Source of the DNA: Buchnera aphidicola (Stegophylla sp.)
GTDB taxonomy: Bacteria; Pseudomonadota; Gammaproteobacteria; Enterobacterales; Enterobacteriaceae
Length of the DNA stretch: 64,000 nucleotides
Direction of reading: 5' to 3'
Assembly (NCBI RefSeq): GCF_005080785.1
Contig: NZ_CP032998.1
Span: 44,679 to 108,678, forward strand
Made by a program: the position numbers and the translations under genes. The notes under the pieces are model-generated. The model saw nothing but the letters and a program-made list of their open reading frames with translations, was not told the DNA's origin and did not search any database. This document shows, one piece after another, positions 10,996 through 20,607 of this stretch. The first letter of the stretch is position 1. The number at the start of each line of letters is the position of its first letter.

Positions 10996-11068
10996 TGGGT
11001 CGTGCGGGATTCGAACCTGCGACCAATTGATTAAAAGTCAACTGCTCTGCCAACTGAGCTAACGACCC
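10996..11068 (-). tRNA. tRNA-Lys(TTT)
   Basis: The minus strand folds as a full cloverleaf: 7-bp acceptor GGGTCGT/ACGACCC, D arm GCTCAGTTGGCAGAGC, anticodon loop CTTTTAA with anticodon TTT, and T arm GCAGGTTCGAATCCCGC. It is nearly identical to E. coli tRNA-Lys. The 3' CCA is not encoded. It follows tRNA-Val(TAC) by 33 bases and is probably cotranscribed with it, as in the E. coli val-lys tRNA operons. Confidence 0.97.
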
Positions 11069-11101
11069 TATTTGATTAGATAATATAGACTTATTTTTAA
11101 A

Positions 11102-11174
11102 TAGGTGATGACGGACTTGAACCGCCGACTTCCTCCGTGTAAAGGAGGCGCTCTACCAACTGAGCTAATCACCT
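11102..11174 (-). tRNA. tRNA-Val(TAC)
   Basis: Cloverleaf on the minus strand: acceptor AGGTGAT/ATCACCT, D arm GCTCAGTTGGTAGAGC, anticodon stem CCTCC/GGAGG with loop TTTACAC (anticodon TAC), T arm GGCGGTTCAAGTCCGTC. The first acceptor pair is A-U instead of the enterobacterial G-C. The 3' CCA is not encoded. It is preceded by a near-consensus sigma 70 promoter. Confidence 0.97.
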
Positions 11175-11210
11175 TTTTTTGATATATCTTAACACCTGCG
11201 GACAAGTGAA

Positions 11211-11239
11211 ATTATATATTCTAAAAAAAAAATAGTCAA
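11211..11239 (-). promoter_or_regulatory. Sigma 70 promoter of the tRNA-Val/tRNA-Lys unit
   Basis: On the minus strand TTGACT (11239-11234) and a perfect TATAAT (11216-11211) are separated by exactly 17 bases. Downstream follows a short C/G-containing leader (TTCACTTGTCCGC) that stands out from the surrounding A/T and then tRNA-Val. The match in a stable-RNA context makes this the best-supported promoter in the window. Confidence 0.8.
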
Positions 11240-11319
11240 TATTTTTTTTAAAATGTTTGTATTTATGTTAGTATAAATTGTATAAATTTTTTAATAATAT
11301 TATAAAATGAAGGAAAAAT

Positions 11320-12720
11320 ATGGAAATTCGAACTCGTTTTGCTCCTAGTTCTACTGGAGATTTACATATCGGAAGTGTTCGTACAGCATTTTATTCGTGG
11401 TTATTTTCTAAATGTTTTAATGGAATTTTTATTCTTCGTATTGAAGATACTGATATAGTAAGATCCAACTCTATATATGTTAAAAATATTTTAGAAACAT
11501 TAAGATGGTTAGATATTGATTGGGACAAAGGTCCTTATTTTCAAAGTCAACGGTTATCTTTATATAAAGAAAAAATTAATGAAATGTTAGAAATTGGGGT
11601 TGCTTATAAATGTTATTGTACTGTTGATAGATTAAAAAAAATTCGTTTATTACAAATATTACATGGTAAAAAACCAAAATATGATCAAAAATGTAGAAAT
11701 ATACCTTTAAATAAACAAGGTAGTGACAATTATGTTATACGTTTTAAAAATCCTAATTGGGGTAAAGTAGTATTTTCAGATATAATTAGAGGAACGATTG
11801 TTTTTAATAATTCAGAATTGGATGACTTAATTATTCAACGTCAAAATGGTCTTCCGACATATAATTTTTGTTCAATTATTGATGATTTAGAAATGAAAAT
11901 AACACATGTTATTAGAGGAGAAGATCATATTAATAATACACCAAGACAAATTAATATTTTAAAATCTTTAGGTTCGAACATTCCTATTTATACACATGTT
12001 TCTATGGTAGTTGATGATAAAAAAAATAATTTATCTAAAAGAAAAAATGCTTGTAGCATTTTACAATATAAAAAAGAAGGATTTTTTAAGGAATCAGTTT
12101 TAAATTATTTATTTAAATTAGGTTGGTCATATAATAATCAAGAATTTTATTCTTTAACAGATATGAAAAAAATATTTTCTTTGAAGATGCTTAATAAATC
12201 TCCTAGTACTTTTAGTATTAAAAAACTTTTATGGTTTAATCAATATTATTTGAATGTATTACCTATTGATGATTATTTAATAAATAATTTTAAGATGTTT
12301 TTACATGTACCAAAAATATTATTACAAGATCGTTTTAAATTAGCACGAATTATAAAACTTTTTAGAAAGCGTGGTAAAACATTAAAAGAAATAGCGTTAC
12401 AATCTCATTTCTTTTTTTGTGATATTAAAATTAATAAAGATTTAATAAATAAATATTTATTCCCAAATTATAAAAAAATATTTATAATGATATATTGTGA
12501 TTTATTTTATATTGATCATTGGAATCATATCAATATTATGATGGTGATTAAGAATATATCTGTTCGTTTTCGATTATCTAATCATCATATTTGTATGCCA
12601 CTTCGTATATTCATGACCGGTGTAGATGTTTCACCCAACATTAGTATTATAATGGATATTATAGGTAAAAGAGAATCTTTAAAACGAATCAAAAAGTTGT
12701 TATACTACTCTAATATGTAA
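11320..12720 (+). CDS. gltX: Glutamyl-tRNA synthetase
   Basis: Class I synthetase charging tRNA-Glu. The 466 residues (E. coli 471) have the HIGH-type motif GDLHIGSVRTAFYSW (residues 13-27), the RIEDTD segment near 41 and the KMSKS-type motif NLSKRKNA near 236. The C-terminal anticodon-binding half is weakly conserved, rich in Ile/Lys/Asn. An AGGAAAAAT Shine-Dalgarno region precedes the ATG. Divergent from the tRNA-Val/Lys unit, an arrangement also known from E. coli. Confidence 0.97.
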   Translation: MEIRTRFAPSSTGDLHIGSVRTAFYSWLFSKCFNGIFILRIEDTDIVRSNSIYVKNILETLRWLDIDWDKGPYFQSQRLSLYKEKINEMLEIGVAYKCYCTVDRLKKIRLLQILHGKKPKYDQKCRNIPLNKQGSDNYVIRFKNPNWGKVVFSDIIRGTIVFNNSELDDLIIQRQNGLPTYNFCSIIDDLEMKITHVIRGEDHINNTPRQINILKSLGSNIPIYTHVSMVVDDKKNNLSKRKNACSILQYKKEGFFKESVLNYLFKLGWSYNNQEFYSLTDMKKIFSLKMLNKSPSTFSIKKLLWFNQYYLNVLPIDDYLINNFKMFLHVPKILLQDRFKLARIIKLFRKRGKTLKEIALQSHFFFCDIKINKDLINKYLFPNYKKIFIMIYCDLFYIDHWNHINIMMVIKNISVRFRLSNHHICMPLRIFMTGVDVSPNISIIMDIIGKRESLKRIKKLLYYSNM

Positions 12721-12876
12721 TATATTATTGTTGTCATAATATTGAAATATTTTATATAGATCTGTAGTTTAATTTTATAGATTTTGTATATATCAAAAAG
12801 ATATTAAACAAACTGTTTATTATTATTGAATCATTGTATTGATAAGAATAAAATTGTAATATATTGTATAATTAAT

Positions 12877-13044
12877 TTATTTAATTTTTATTTCTTTATA
12901 TAGAACATGTTTTCTAATTATAGGATCGTATTTTTTTAATTCTATTTTTTCTGGTTTAGATCGTTTATTTTTAGTAGTTGTGTAGAAATGTTTTGTTCCC
13001 GCGGAAGATATAAGTTTAATTTTTTCTCTTGTTGTTTTTGCCAT
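12877..13044 (-). CDS. rpmG: 50S ribosomal protein L33
   Basis: A 55-codon gene whose product matches L33 along its whole length: [16 protein letters not shown] at the N terminus, then [20 protein letters not shown] and a C-terminal YKEIKIK. The length equals that of E. coli L33. It starts three bases after the rpmB stop, reproducing the enterobacterial rpmB-rpmG pair. L33 sits near the E site of the 50S subunit. Confidence 0.96.
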   Translation of the reverse strand: MAKTTREKIKLISSAGTKHFYTTTKNKRSKPEKIELKKYDPIIRKHVLYKEIKIK

Positions 13045-13047
13045 TTG

Positions 13048-13272
13048 TTATCCTTTATTTATATTTTTCAGTATTGTTTCAATACCTTTTTTGTCAATCA
13101 TTCTCATACCTTGCATAGATATTTTTAATTTAATAAATTTTTTTTTACTAGGTATCCAAAATTTATGATTTTGTAAATTAGGAGAGAATTTTTTTTTTGT
13201 TGCGTTCATTGCATGTGATCGATTATTTCCAAACATAGGTTTTTTTTTTGTTATTTGGCATTGTTTAGACAT
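13048..13272 (-). CDS. rpmB: 50S ribosomal protein L28
   Basis: The 74-residue product (E. coli 78) aligns with L28 from the start: [20 protein letters not shown], then [10 protein letters not shown] and [11 protein letters not shown]. The C-terminal tail is a few residues shorter. An A10 run encodes the KKK near residue 10 (T-run at 13240-13249) and keeps the frame. Cotranscribed with rpmG immediately downstream. Confidence 0.96.
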   Translation of the reverse strand: MSKQCQITKKKPMFGNNRSHAMNATKKKFSPNLQNHKFWIPSKKKFIKLKISMQGMRMIDKKGIETILKNINKG

Positions 13273-13327
13273 ATTTATATTTCTCGTTATATTATAGTGT
13301 ATTTAAAGTATATAGTTGTAAATAATA

Positions 13328-13876
13328 TTATAAAACATTTTTAACTGTATTTTTTACGGCTTGGTTAATTGATAACATGATTTCTTTTTGAGCCGATTGT
13401 GCATTTTCTAGTCCAATAATTTTTACCCATTTACCCGGCTCTAAATCTTTATAATGTGTAAAGAAATGAACAATTTTTTGTTTTGTTAAGTTAGGTAAGT
13501 CGTTAATGTCTATAATTTTTTTATAATCATTATGAATTTTTTCATGGGGGATAGCAATAATTTTTGAATCTTCTCCTGATTCATCAATCATTCTTAATAA
13601 TCCAATAGGTCTGCATTGGATAACACAACTCGGTTGTAAAGAATATTCTATAGGTATTAAAACATCTAAGGGATCTCCATCATTAGCTAATGTGTTGTTT
13701 ATATACCCATAGTTACATGGATATACCATAGATGTATTTATAAATCGATCTACATATAGTGTTTCTGTTTTTTTATCCATTTCATATTTAATTGGGTGTG
13801 AATAAAGAGGTATTTCAATAATTACATAAATATCATTTGGAACTTTAACGCCTGTTGGAACATATTTTAAATTCAT
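13328..13876 (-). CDS. ppa: Inorganic pyrophosphatase
   Basis: Hydrolyses pyrophosphate and so pulls nucleotide polymerisation and aminoacylation forward. The 182 residues (E. coli 176) show the family I signature DGDPLDVLIP near residue 66, the KYEMDKKT segment near 30 and the DYKKIIDINDLP region. Metal-binding aspartates are retained. Monocistronic, 51 bases downstream of the rpmB start on the same strand. Confidence 0.97.
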   Translation of the reverse strand: MNLKYVPTGVKVPNDIYVIIEIPLYSHPIKYEMDKKTETLYVDRFINTSMVYPCNYGYINNTLANDGDPLDVLIPIEYSLQPSCVIQCRPIGLLRMIDESGEDSKIIAIPHEKIHNDYKKIIDINDLPNLTKQKIVHFFTHYKDLEPGKWVKIIGLENAQSAQKEIMLSINQAVKNTVKNVL

Positions 13877-14530
13877 AATTTTTTATAATTGTATTAATTG
13901 TATATGTATAATATATTAACATATTGTAATTGGAATAATTGTTTTTTATATTCATGTATTGACGTATCAATATTATGAATATTTATAGAAATATAATATA
14001 ATGTTTATTTTATATAAATTATTTTATAATATTTTAAATTGTATGTTTTTATTGAATTGTGTGATTTAAAAATTTTTGTGATGATCATATAATATATTTA
14101 TTATTTAAAATTTATTTATAATATATGATATGTAATATAGTTATATGTGATTTCATAAAAACCATTAATATTTATTATATTGGATATAAAATGATATAGG
14201 TGAAATTATCGTATTTTAACGTGTTTTATTATTTGATATTTATAATTTTTATTGCATATATTAATAAATTGTATTATTTAATTATATAAAATGGTATATT
14301 ATTTTAATTATCGAATAAAATTAAATATTTTATATATAAATTTAAAAGATAAAAAATTTTAAATTTTTTTTATATTTCATAATTTTATATAAATAATTAT
14401 TTTATTTATGTTGTTATTATTGATTTTTATTTGTATAATATTTTTCTAATTTCTGTAATATAAATGGAGATATAATAGATAAATGTATCATTTAGATTAT
14501 AATTTTAATATGTAATAAAAATTTACATAA
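13877..14530. other. Gene-free gap between ppa and rnpB
   Basis: About 650 bases of A/T-rich sequence with no convincing reading frame, tRNA or repeat. It must contain the ppa promoter at its left end. Nothing in it resembles a gene of the surrounding families, so it is probably fully eroded. Confidence 0.55.
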
Positions 14531-14936
14531 TAAAATTGACCTATAAGCCGGGTTCTGTAAGAAACAGTCATTTATCTAAACCCCAAAAAAAAAAAAAAAA
14601 AAAAAAAAAAAATTACTTTACGGTTTCAGCAGTTTACCCAGATTTTATGATACAGAGCTGTACGTAATCTTATTTAACTTTTCTCCAGGCGGAGTTTGCA
14701 TAGCCATATTTATTACTAAATATGCGGTGTGCTTTTAACACTCCTTTTCACCCTTACTTAAATATTTTATATAATAATGATAAAATATTATATGTAATTC
14801 AAGCGGTATTTTTTCTGTTGCACTTGTCGTCAGCATTAATACTTCCCAGGGATTATCTGGCGCCTTGCTCTATGGAGCCCGGACTTTCCTCTATTTAATA
14901 TTATCATTGTTAAATAGCGACTGTTTGGTCAATTTT
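14531..14936 (-). ncRNA. rnpB: RNase P RNA (M1 RNA)
   Basis: Catalytic RNA that removes 5' leaders from tRNA precursors. Read on the minus strand, the ends pair as P1 (AAAATTGACC with GGTCAATTTT). The type A core is present: CAGTCGC, GAGGAAAGTCCGGGCTCCAT, AGTGCAACAGA, GTAAGGGTGAAA, and the 3' segment CAGAACCCGGCTTATAGGTCA. P12 is rebuilt almost entirely from A-U pairs. In the P18 region a run of 28 U (14585-14612) interrupts what would be AAACC-GUAA-GGUUU. Ends are assigned from P1 and are good to a few bases. Confidence 0.95.
14585..14612 (-). repeat. 28-nt homopolymer inside rnpB
   Basis: A28 on the plus strand, U28 in the RNA. It lies in the loop side of the P18 hairpin and is the longest mononucleotide run in the window. 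Confidence 0.85.
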
Positions 14937-14944
14937 ATGTGTTT

Positions 14945-14973
14945 ATAGTAATATATTTTTTATTTTTTGTCAT
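14945..14973 (-). promoter_or_regulatory. Candidate rnpB promoter
   Basis: ATGACA (-35-like) and TACTAT (-10-like) separated by 17 bases on the minus strand, placing the start about eight bases downstream, at the 5' end inferred from P1. It overlaps the last codons of rsmI. In such A/T-rich DNA chance matches are common, so the position relative to the RNA end is the main support. Confidence 0.45.
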
Positions 14974-15816
14974 TTTTAATATATTGTATAATATTTTTAT
15001 ATAATTCATTTTTATTAGTTTTGTGTATTAATGCAGTTAATTGTATGGATTTTGTGATTGATATTTCGGAATTTAGTAGCAAAAATGTATTTAATATTTT
15101 TTTAGGTAAAAAATGAATATTTTTTTTTTTATAACCTTTTATAATAATAATTATTTCTCCTTTTTGTTTTAGTTGATTGTTTTTTAACCATAGTAAGATA
15201 TTTTGTGATTTTCCATATTTAATTTTTTCCCATTTTTTTGTTATTTCTTTTGCAAGAGTAATTTTTTTATCAGGACCTAAAATTGTAATAATGTCTTTTA
15301 AGCTGTCTAAAATACGATGACATGATTCATATATAATTGTTGTTGTTTGTTTTGTTTTTAATTTTTGTAAAAAATTTATTCTTTTTATTTTTTTTTTAGG
15401 TATAAAACCTTTATAACAAAATTGATTACTTGGTATACCGGATGCACTTAAAGCTGTTATAGCAGCGCATGCTCCAGGAAGTGGTATAACTGTAATATTT
15501 TTTTTATGACATTTCTGAATTAATGGGTATCCTGGATCGTTAACAACTGGAGTACCTGCGTTTGAAACTAAAGCAATATTTTTTTTTTTAACATAATAAT
15601 TATTTGTTTGGTTTGTTTATTTTCATTATGATTATGTAAAGATATTATCGAAGTGTTAATATTAAATACTTTTAATAAAATTTTTGTATGTTTTGTGTTT
15701 TCTGAAGCTATTAGATCAACATTTTTTAAAGTATTAATAGCTCTTATAGTAATATCTTCTAAATTTCCGATAGGAGTTGGAACAATGTACAGTTTTCCGA
15801 TATATCGTTTTATCAT
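14960..15816 (-). CDS. rsmI: 16S rRNA 2'-O-methyltransferase RsmI, frameshifted at an A11 tract
   Basis: RsmI methylates the ribose of C1402 in 16S rRNA. The N-terminal part (15816 to about 15590) encodes LYIVPTPIGNLEDITIRAI, and the reading continues in another frame with ALVSNAGTPVVNDPGYPL, PLPGACAAITALSASG, FCYKGFIPKKK, IYESCHRILDSL and a C-terminal KTNKNELYKNIIQYIK. The break is a run of 11 A (15579-15589), where the annotated frame would stop at TAG after ILL. One extra A restores a 285-residue protein, against 286 in E. coli, with no other stop. A second A11 run (15120-15130) stays in frame. Either a young pseudogene or a gene rescued by slippage on the tract; intact conservation downstream favours the second. 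Confidence 0.85.
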
Positions 15817-16319
15817 ATTATATTCTTATATATATATTTTGTTTATTTATTCAATAATGTTATAATACATTATATATTATTTATTTTATAATATATTTTA
15901 TACATTGAATATATTACATATTATATTTATTTTTGGATTTATAATTTTAATTTATTATATAATTTTAATTTTATAGAATAAGTAATATATTATATTATTT
16001 ATCAATTTGAGAATTATGTTTAATTTTTATTTTTTAATATATTATAAAAGTGATTTCTTTTAATAAAAAAGTATGTTATAATAATTTTATGAATTAATTA
16101 TATGTTTTTATGTAAAGTAGTAAAATAATCTTAAATCAAAAATGTATTTTTTATATAACTGAAAATAATATAATAAATTTTTTATTGGTTTATTATGTTA
16201 TTAATATCAATTTTTATATAATATATGATATTATATTTTACATTTAGTATATTATATGATTATAATATGTAAATTTGAAAATTATTAAATAAAATGAATT
16301 ATTATTCTATAGGATCAAA
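15817..16319. other. Gene-free gap between rsmI and talA
   Basis: About 500 bases between divergent genes, nearly all A/T, holding the promoters of both. No reading frame, RNA gene or strong inverted repeat is visible. Confidence 0.55.
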
Positions 16320-17270
16320 ATGAATCAGTTATCACAGTTAAAACAATTTACTACAGTAGTTGCAGATACTGGAAATATTAATATGATCTGTAAATATAAA
16401 CCATATGATGCAACAACGAATCCTTCGTTAATTTTGAAAATTATACATTTACCTGATTATAAGAAATTAATTATTGATGCTATTATATATGCGAAAAAAA
16501 AAGGTGGTTCTAAAAAAAATAAAATTATTAATGCCAGTGATAAAGTATTAGTAAATATTGGTATAGAAATTTTAAAACATATACCTGGAAAAGTTTCTAG
16601 TGAACTTGATGCTCGTTTATCGTTTAATAAAGATGCTTGTATTGAAAAAGCTTATAAGATTATTACTATGTATGAAGAAGAAGGTATTAGTCGTTCAAGA
16701 ATATTAATTAAATTAGCTTCTACATGGGAATGTGTTCAAGCTGCAAAGGAATTAAAAAAAGATAATATTAATTGTAATTTAACACTATTATTTTCATTAG
16801 CTCAAGCTAAAATATGTGCAGATTCTGAAGTTTTTTTAATTTCTCCTTTTGTTGGTAGAATTTACGATTGGTATTATGAACATCAATATATTAAAACATA
16901 TAATGTCGATCATGATCCAGGAGTATTATCATTAAAAAAAATATATGATTATTATAAAAAATATAATTATAAAACCATTATAATGGGTGCTAGTTTTCGT
17001 AATATTCAACAAATTATAGCTTTATCAGGTTGTGATTGTTTAACAATTTCTCCAAATTTATTAGAAGAGTTACAACAACTTAATACAAATATAATAAGAA
17101 ATTTAATTCCTTCTACACAGATTTTAGAAAAACCTAATATTTTAGGTGAATTTGATTTTAGATGGCAACATAATCAAGATGTTATGGCTGTAGAAAAATT
17201 ATCTAGTGGTATTAATCAATTTAGTCATGATCAGCAGCAGTTAGAAAATATATTGAATACTGTAATATAA
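16320..17270 (+). CDS. talA: Transaldolase
   Basis: Non-oxidative pentose phosphate enzyme moving a dihydroxyacetone unit from sedoheptulose 7-phosphate. The 316 residues equal the family length (E. coli 316-317). Visible motifs are [10 protein letters not shown] (residues 30-39), the catalytic-lysine segment [16 protein letters not shown] near 128-143, and MGASFRN near 222. The gene sits directly before tkt, as talA-tktB does in E. coli, which supports talA over talB. Confidence 0.96.
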   Translation: MNQLSQLKQFTTVVADTGNINMICKYKPYDATTNPSLILKIIHLPDYKKLIIDAIIYAKKKGGSKKNKIINASDKVLVNIGIEILKHIPGKVSSELDARLSFNKDACIEKAYKIITMYEEEGISRSRILIKLASTWECVQAAKELKKDNINCNLTLLFSLAQAKICADSEVFLISPFVGRIYDWYYEHQYIKTYNVDHDPGVLSLKKIYDYYKKYNYKTIIMGASFRNIQQIIALSGCDCLTISPNLLEELQQLNTNIIRNLIPSTQILEKPNILGEFDFRWQHNQDVMAVEKLSSGINQFSHDQQQLENILNTVI

Positions 17271-17308
17271 ATGTTTTTTAATTTTATTTCATTGAGGAGA
17301 AAATTATT

Positions 17309-19315
17309 ATGTGTTTACGTAAACAGTTAGCTAATGCTGTACGAATTTTAAGTATAGATGCTGTTCAACAAGCTAATTCTGGACATCCAGGCGCTCCAAT
17401 GGGTATGGCGGATGTAGCGGAAGTATTATGGAGAAGTTTTTTAAAACATAATCCTTGTAATCCATATTGGGATAATCGGGACCGTTTTGTGTTATCTAAT
17501 GGTCACGCATCTATGTTATTATATAGTGTATTACATTTAACAGGTTATGATATTACGATAGATGATATAAAAGATTTTAGACAATTATATTCTAAAACAC
17601 CCGGTCATCCAGAATTAGAATATACTCCTGGAGTAGAAATTACAACTGGACCTTTAGGACAAGGATTAGCTTCTGCAGTAGGTATGGCAATTGCTGAACG
17701 GATACTTTCAGCTTATTTTAATCGTATAAATTATAATATTGTTGATCATTATACGTGGGTTTTTGTAGGTGATGGATGTTTAATGGAGGGTATTTCTCAT
17801 GAAGTTTGTTCATTAGCTGGATCTCTGAAGTTAGGAAAACTGATTGTGTTTTATGATAATAATGGGATTTCTATTGATGGTAATATATGTGATTGGTTTA
17901 ATGATGATACTGCACAGCGATTTAAAGCATATAATTGGCATGTGTTAGATTCCATAAATGGTCATGATGCAGATGCTATTTTTAACGCTATTTATATTGC
18001 GCAGCAAGTTTCAGATAAACCGTCTATTATTATTTGTAATACAATTATTGGTTTTGGATCACCTAATAAATCAGGAACAGCTAATGCTCATGGTTCTCCA
18101 TTAGGAGTAGAAGAAATTAATTTATCTAGACAGAAATTACAATGGAAATATCCTCCTTTTTATATTCCAGATGATATTTATAGGCAATGGGATGCTCGTG
18201 ATAAAGGTAAGAAGTTAGAAAAGGAATGGAATATGCTTTTTAATAATTATAAAACACATTATCCTAATTTAGCTGATGAATATATGCGTCGTATGTCAGG
18301 GATGTTACCAATTGATTGGTCTACACAAATCAATAATTTTATTCAAAAAATTCAAGATAGTCATTTTAATATAGCTACAAGACAATCATCTCAAAATATA
18401 TTAGAATATTTAGGTAAATTATTACCAGAATTATTAGGTGGTTCAGCAGATTTAACTCCTAGTAATTTAACCAAATGGTCTGGTTCATATTCTATTAAAA
18501 ATACGCAATCTGGAAATTATATTCATTATGGTGTACGTGAGTTTGGTATGACTGCAATAGCTAACGGTATATCGAATCATGGAGGTTTTATTCCTTATAC
18601 ATCAACATTTTTAGTATTTTCTGATTATGCTAAGAATGCTATACGTATGGCTGCATTAATGAAAACCAGGCATGTTTTAATATATACACATGATTCTATT
18701 GGTTTAGGAGAAGATGGTCCTACACATCAACCTATAGAACAATTGTCAAGTTTACGTTCTATACCAAATATGAGTGTTTGGAGACCTAGTGATACTTTAG
18801 AAACTGTAATTGCTTGGAAATATGCTATAGAAAGATATAAAGGTCCAACAGCATTAATATTATCACGTCAAAATTTATTAACGTTGAAACGTACTTTAAA
18901 ACAAGTAAAAGATGTGTCTCGGGGTGGATATATATTACGTGATTCTAAAAAAAAAATTGATATTATTTTAATATCTACAGGATCTGAAGTAGAATTAACA
19001 TTATTATCTGCGGAACAAATTGAAAAAATAGGATATGGTGTGCGAGTAGTATCTATGCCTTCTGTTGATATTTTTGAAAGTCAAGAACGTGCTTATCGAG
19101 AATTTGTATTACCTAATTCCGTATTTTGTCGAATTGCTGTCGAGGCAGGTAAATCTGATTATTGGTATAAATATGTTGGATTATATGGTTGTGTAATTGG
19201 TATAGATGTTTTTGGAGAATCAGCTCCATCTGAAAAATTATTTAAAGTTTTTGGTTTCACAATAGATAATATAGTGACAAAAGCTAAAAAATTATTAAGT
19301 AAAAGGTTAAAATAA
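17309..19315 (+). CDS. tktB: Transketolase
   Basis: Thiamine-diphosphate enzyme transferring two-carbon units between sugar phosphates; supplies erythrose 4-phosphate for aromatics and ribose 5-phosphate for histidine. The 668 residues (E. coli 663-667) show [17 protein letters not shown] near residue 21, [19 protein letters not shown] near 62, the thiamine motif [13 protein letters not shown] near 154 and the second-domain [16 protein letters not shown] near 458. Linked to talA by 38 bases with a GAGGAGAAA ribosome-binding site. The symbol tktB follows gene order; only one transketolase is seen here. Confidence 0.95.
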   Translation: MCLRKQLANAVRILSIDAVQQANSGHPGAPMGMADVAEVLWRSFLKHNPCNPYWDNRDRFVLSNGHASMLLYSVLHLTGYDITIDDIKDFRQLYSKTPGHPELEYTPGVEITTGPLGQGLASAVGMAIAERILSAYFNRINYNIVDHYTWVFVGDGCLMEGISHEVCSLAGSLKLGKLIVFYDNNGISIDGNICDWFNDDTAQRFKAYNWHVLDSINGHDADAIFNAIYIAQQVSDKPSIIICNTIIGFGSPNKSGTANAHGSPLGVEEINLSRQKLQWKYPPFYIPDDIYRQWDARDKGKKLEKEWNMLFNNYKTHYPNLADEYMRRMSGMLPIDWSTQINNFIQKIQDSHFNIATRQSSQNILEYLGKLLPELLGGSADLTPSNLTKWSGSYSIKNTQSGNYIHYGVREFGMTAIANGISNHGGFIPYTSTFLVFSDYAKNAIRMAALMKTRHVLIYTHDSIGLGEDGPTHQPIEQLSSLRSIPNMSVWRPSDTLETVIAWKYAIERYKGPTALILSRQNLLTLKRTLKQVKDVSRGGYILRDSKKKIDIILISTGSEVELTLLSAEQIEKIGYGVRVVSMPSVDIFESQERAYREFVLPNSVFCRIAVEAGKSDYWYKYVGLYGCVIGIDVFGESAPSEKLFKVFGFTIDNIVTKAKKLLSKRLK

Positions 19316-19384
19316 TAATTATAATATTAATTATTATACATTATTTTACGTATTATAATATATATTAATTTTAAGGAATACAAT

Positions 19385-20515
19385 ATGTATTGTTGTCCTG
19401 TATTAAATTTGGCAAAACAGTTAATTTCTATTCCTTCTGTAAGTCCTTTAGATTTGGGGTGTCAGAATATTATTGCTAGTAGGTTATCTAAAATGGGTTT
19501 TAATATTTCATTTTTAAAACATCAAAAAACTAATAATTTTTGGGCTTATAAAGGTCATGGTATTACATTATCTTTTGCAGGACATACTGATGTTGTATCT
19601 TCTGGAAATAATAAATTATGGAATTCTTGTCCTTTTATACCTGTTATCAAAAATGGATATTTATTTGGTCGCGGTGTTTCTGATATGAAAGGAGCAATAG
19701 CGGCTATGATTATAGCTGCAGAAAGATTTATTACTTATCGTCCTAATTACTCTGGTAGATTATCATTTTTAATTACTTCTGATGAAGAATCTCATGCACA
19801 AGATGGTACTATACGTATTATAGAATATTTGAAGATTATTTGTGAACGTATTAATTTTTGTATTATTGGTGAACCTACGAGTGATAAAGTACTTGGGGAT
19901 GTAGTGAAAATTGGACGTCGAGGTTCATTAAATGTAGATTTATTTGTTTATGGATTACAAGGACATGTAGCATATCCTCAACTTACAGGTAATGTTATAC
20001 ATAATGTTTTACCTTTTTTAAATGCGCTTATTGCATATAAATGGAGTCAAGGTAATAAAAATTTTTTACCTACTACAATACAAATTTCTAATATACATTC
20101 TGGGTTAGGTAATGATAATGTAATTCCGGGGGAATTATATATTTGCTTGAATTTTAGGTTTGGAACAGATATTTCAGTACAAGATATTCAAAACAAAATG
20201 ATATCATTATTGTCAAAGTATCGTATAAAATATACATTAAAGTGGAGATTGTCAGGTCATCCTTTTTTGACACATTCAAAACATTTAGTTCATGTTGTTC
20301 ATCAAACTATACGAGATATTAATCATATTAATCCTATGTTTTCAACTTCGGGTGGTACATCTGATGGACGTTTTATTAAAGATGTTTCTGAAGATTTAAT
20401 TGAATTAGGTTTATTAAATAATACTATTCATGCAATTAATGAATGTACGAAAGTATACGATTTGCAATTATTAAGTTTAATGTATGAAGATATTATGAAA
20501 AAAATATTATTTTAA
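19385..20515 (+). CDS. dapE: Succinyl-diaminopimelate desuccinylase
   Basis: Di-zinc M20-family hydrolase of the succinylase lysine route, releasing LL-diaminopimelate. The 376 residues (E. coli 375) contain the metal ligands in SFAGHTDVV (near 64-72), GRGVSDMKGA (near 95-104), TSDEESHAQDGT (near 130-142) and IGEPTSDK near 161, with the last histidine in TIHAINE near 350. It lies downstream of tkt and converges on dapA across a terminator-like hairpin. Confidence 0.97.
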   Translation: MYCCPVLNLAKQLISIPSVSPLDLGCQNIIASRLSKMGFNISFLKHQKTNNFWAYKGHGITLSFAGHTDVVSSGNNKLWNSCPFIPVIKNGYLFGRGVSDMKGAIAAMIIAAERFITYRPNYSGRLSFLITSDEESHAQDGTIRIIEYLKIICERINFCIIGEPTSDKVLGDVVKIGRRGSLNVDLFVYGLQGHVAYPQLTGNVIHNVLPFLNALIAYKWSQGNKNFLPTTIQISNIHSGLGNDNVIPGELYICLNFRFGTDISVQDIQNKMISLLSKYRIKYTLKWRLSGHPFLTHSKHLVHVVHQTIRDINHINPMFSTSGGTSDGRFIKDVSEDLIELGLLNNTIHAINECTKVYDLQLLSLMYEDIMKKILF

Positions 20516-20535
20516 ATACAGAATTTATGCATTAT

Positions 20536-20559
20536 CAGAGTATCAGATATGATACTCTG
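20536..20559. terminator. Hairpin between convergent dapE and dapA
   Basis: CAGAGTATC and GATACTCTG form a perfect 9-bp stem with a 6-base loop, 20 bases after the dapE stop and before the end of dapA. Likely the stop for dapE and perhaps for both genes; no strong U-run follows. Confidence 0.6.
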
Positions 20560-20607
20560 GTGCAAATAATTAATTTGTATTCAGTTATTTTATATGTTAG
20601 TTTATTA

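Noticed and set aside
15120-15130. Second frameshift in rsmI at another A11 run
   Set aside because: Counting the run shows the frame is kept through it and the C-terminal family residues follow in the same frame.
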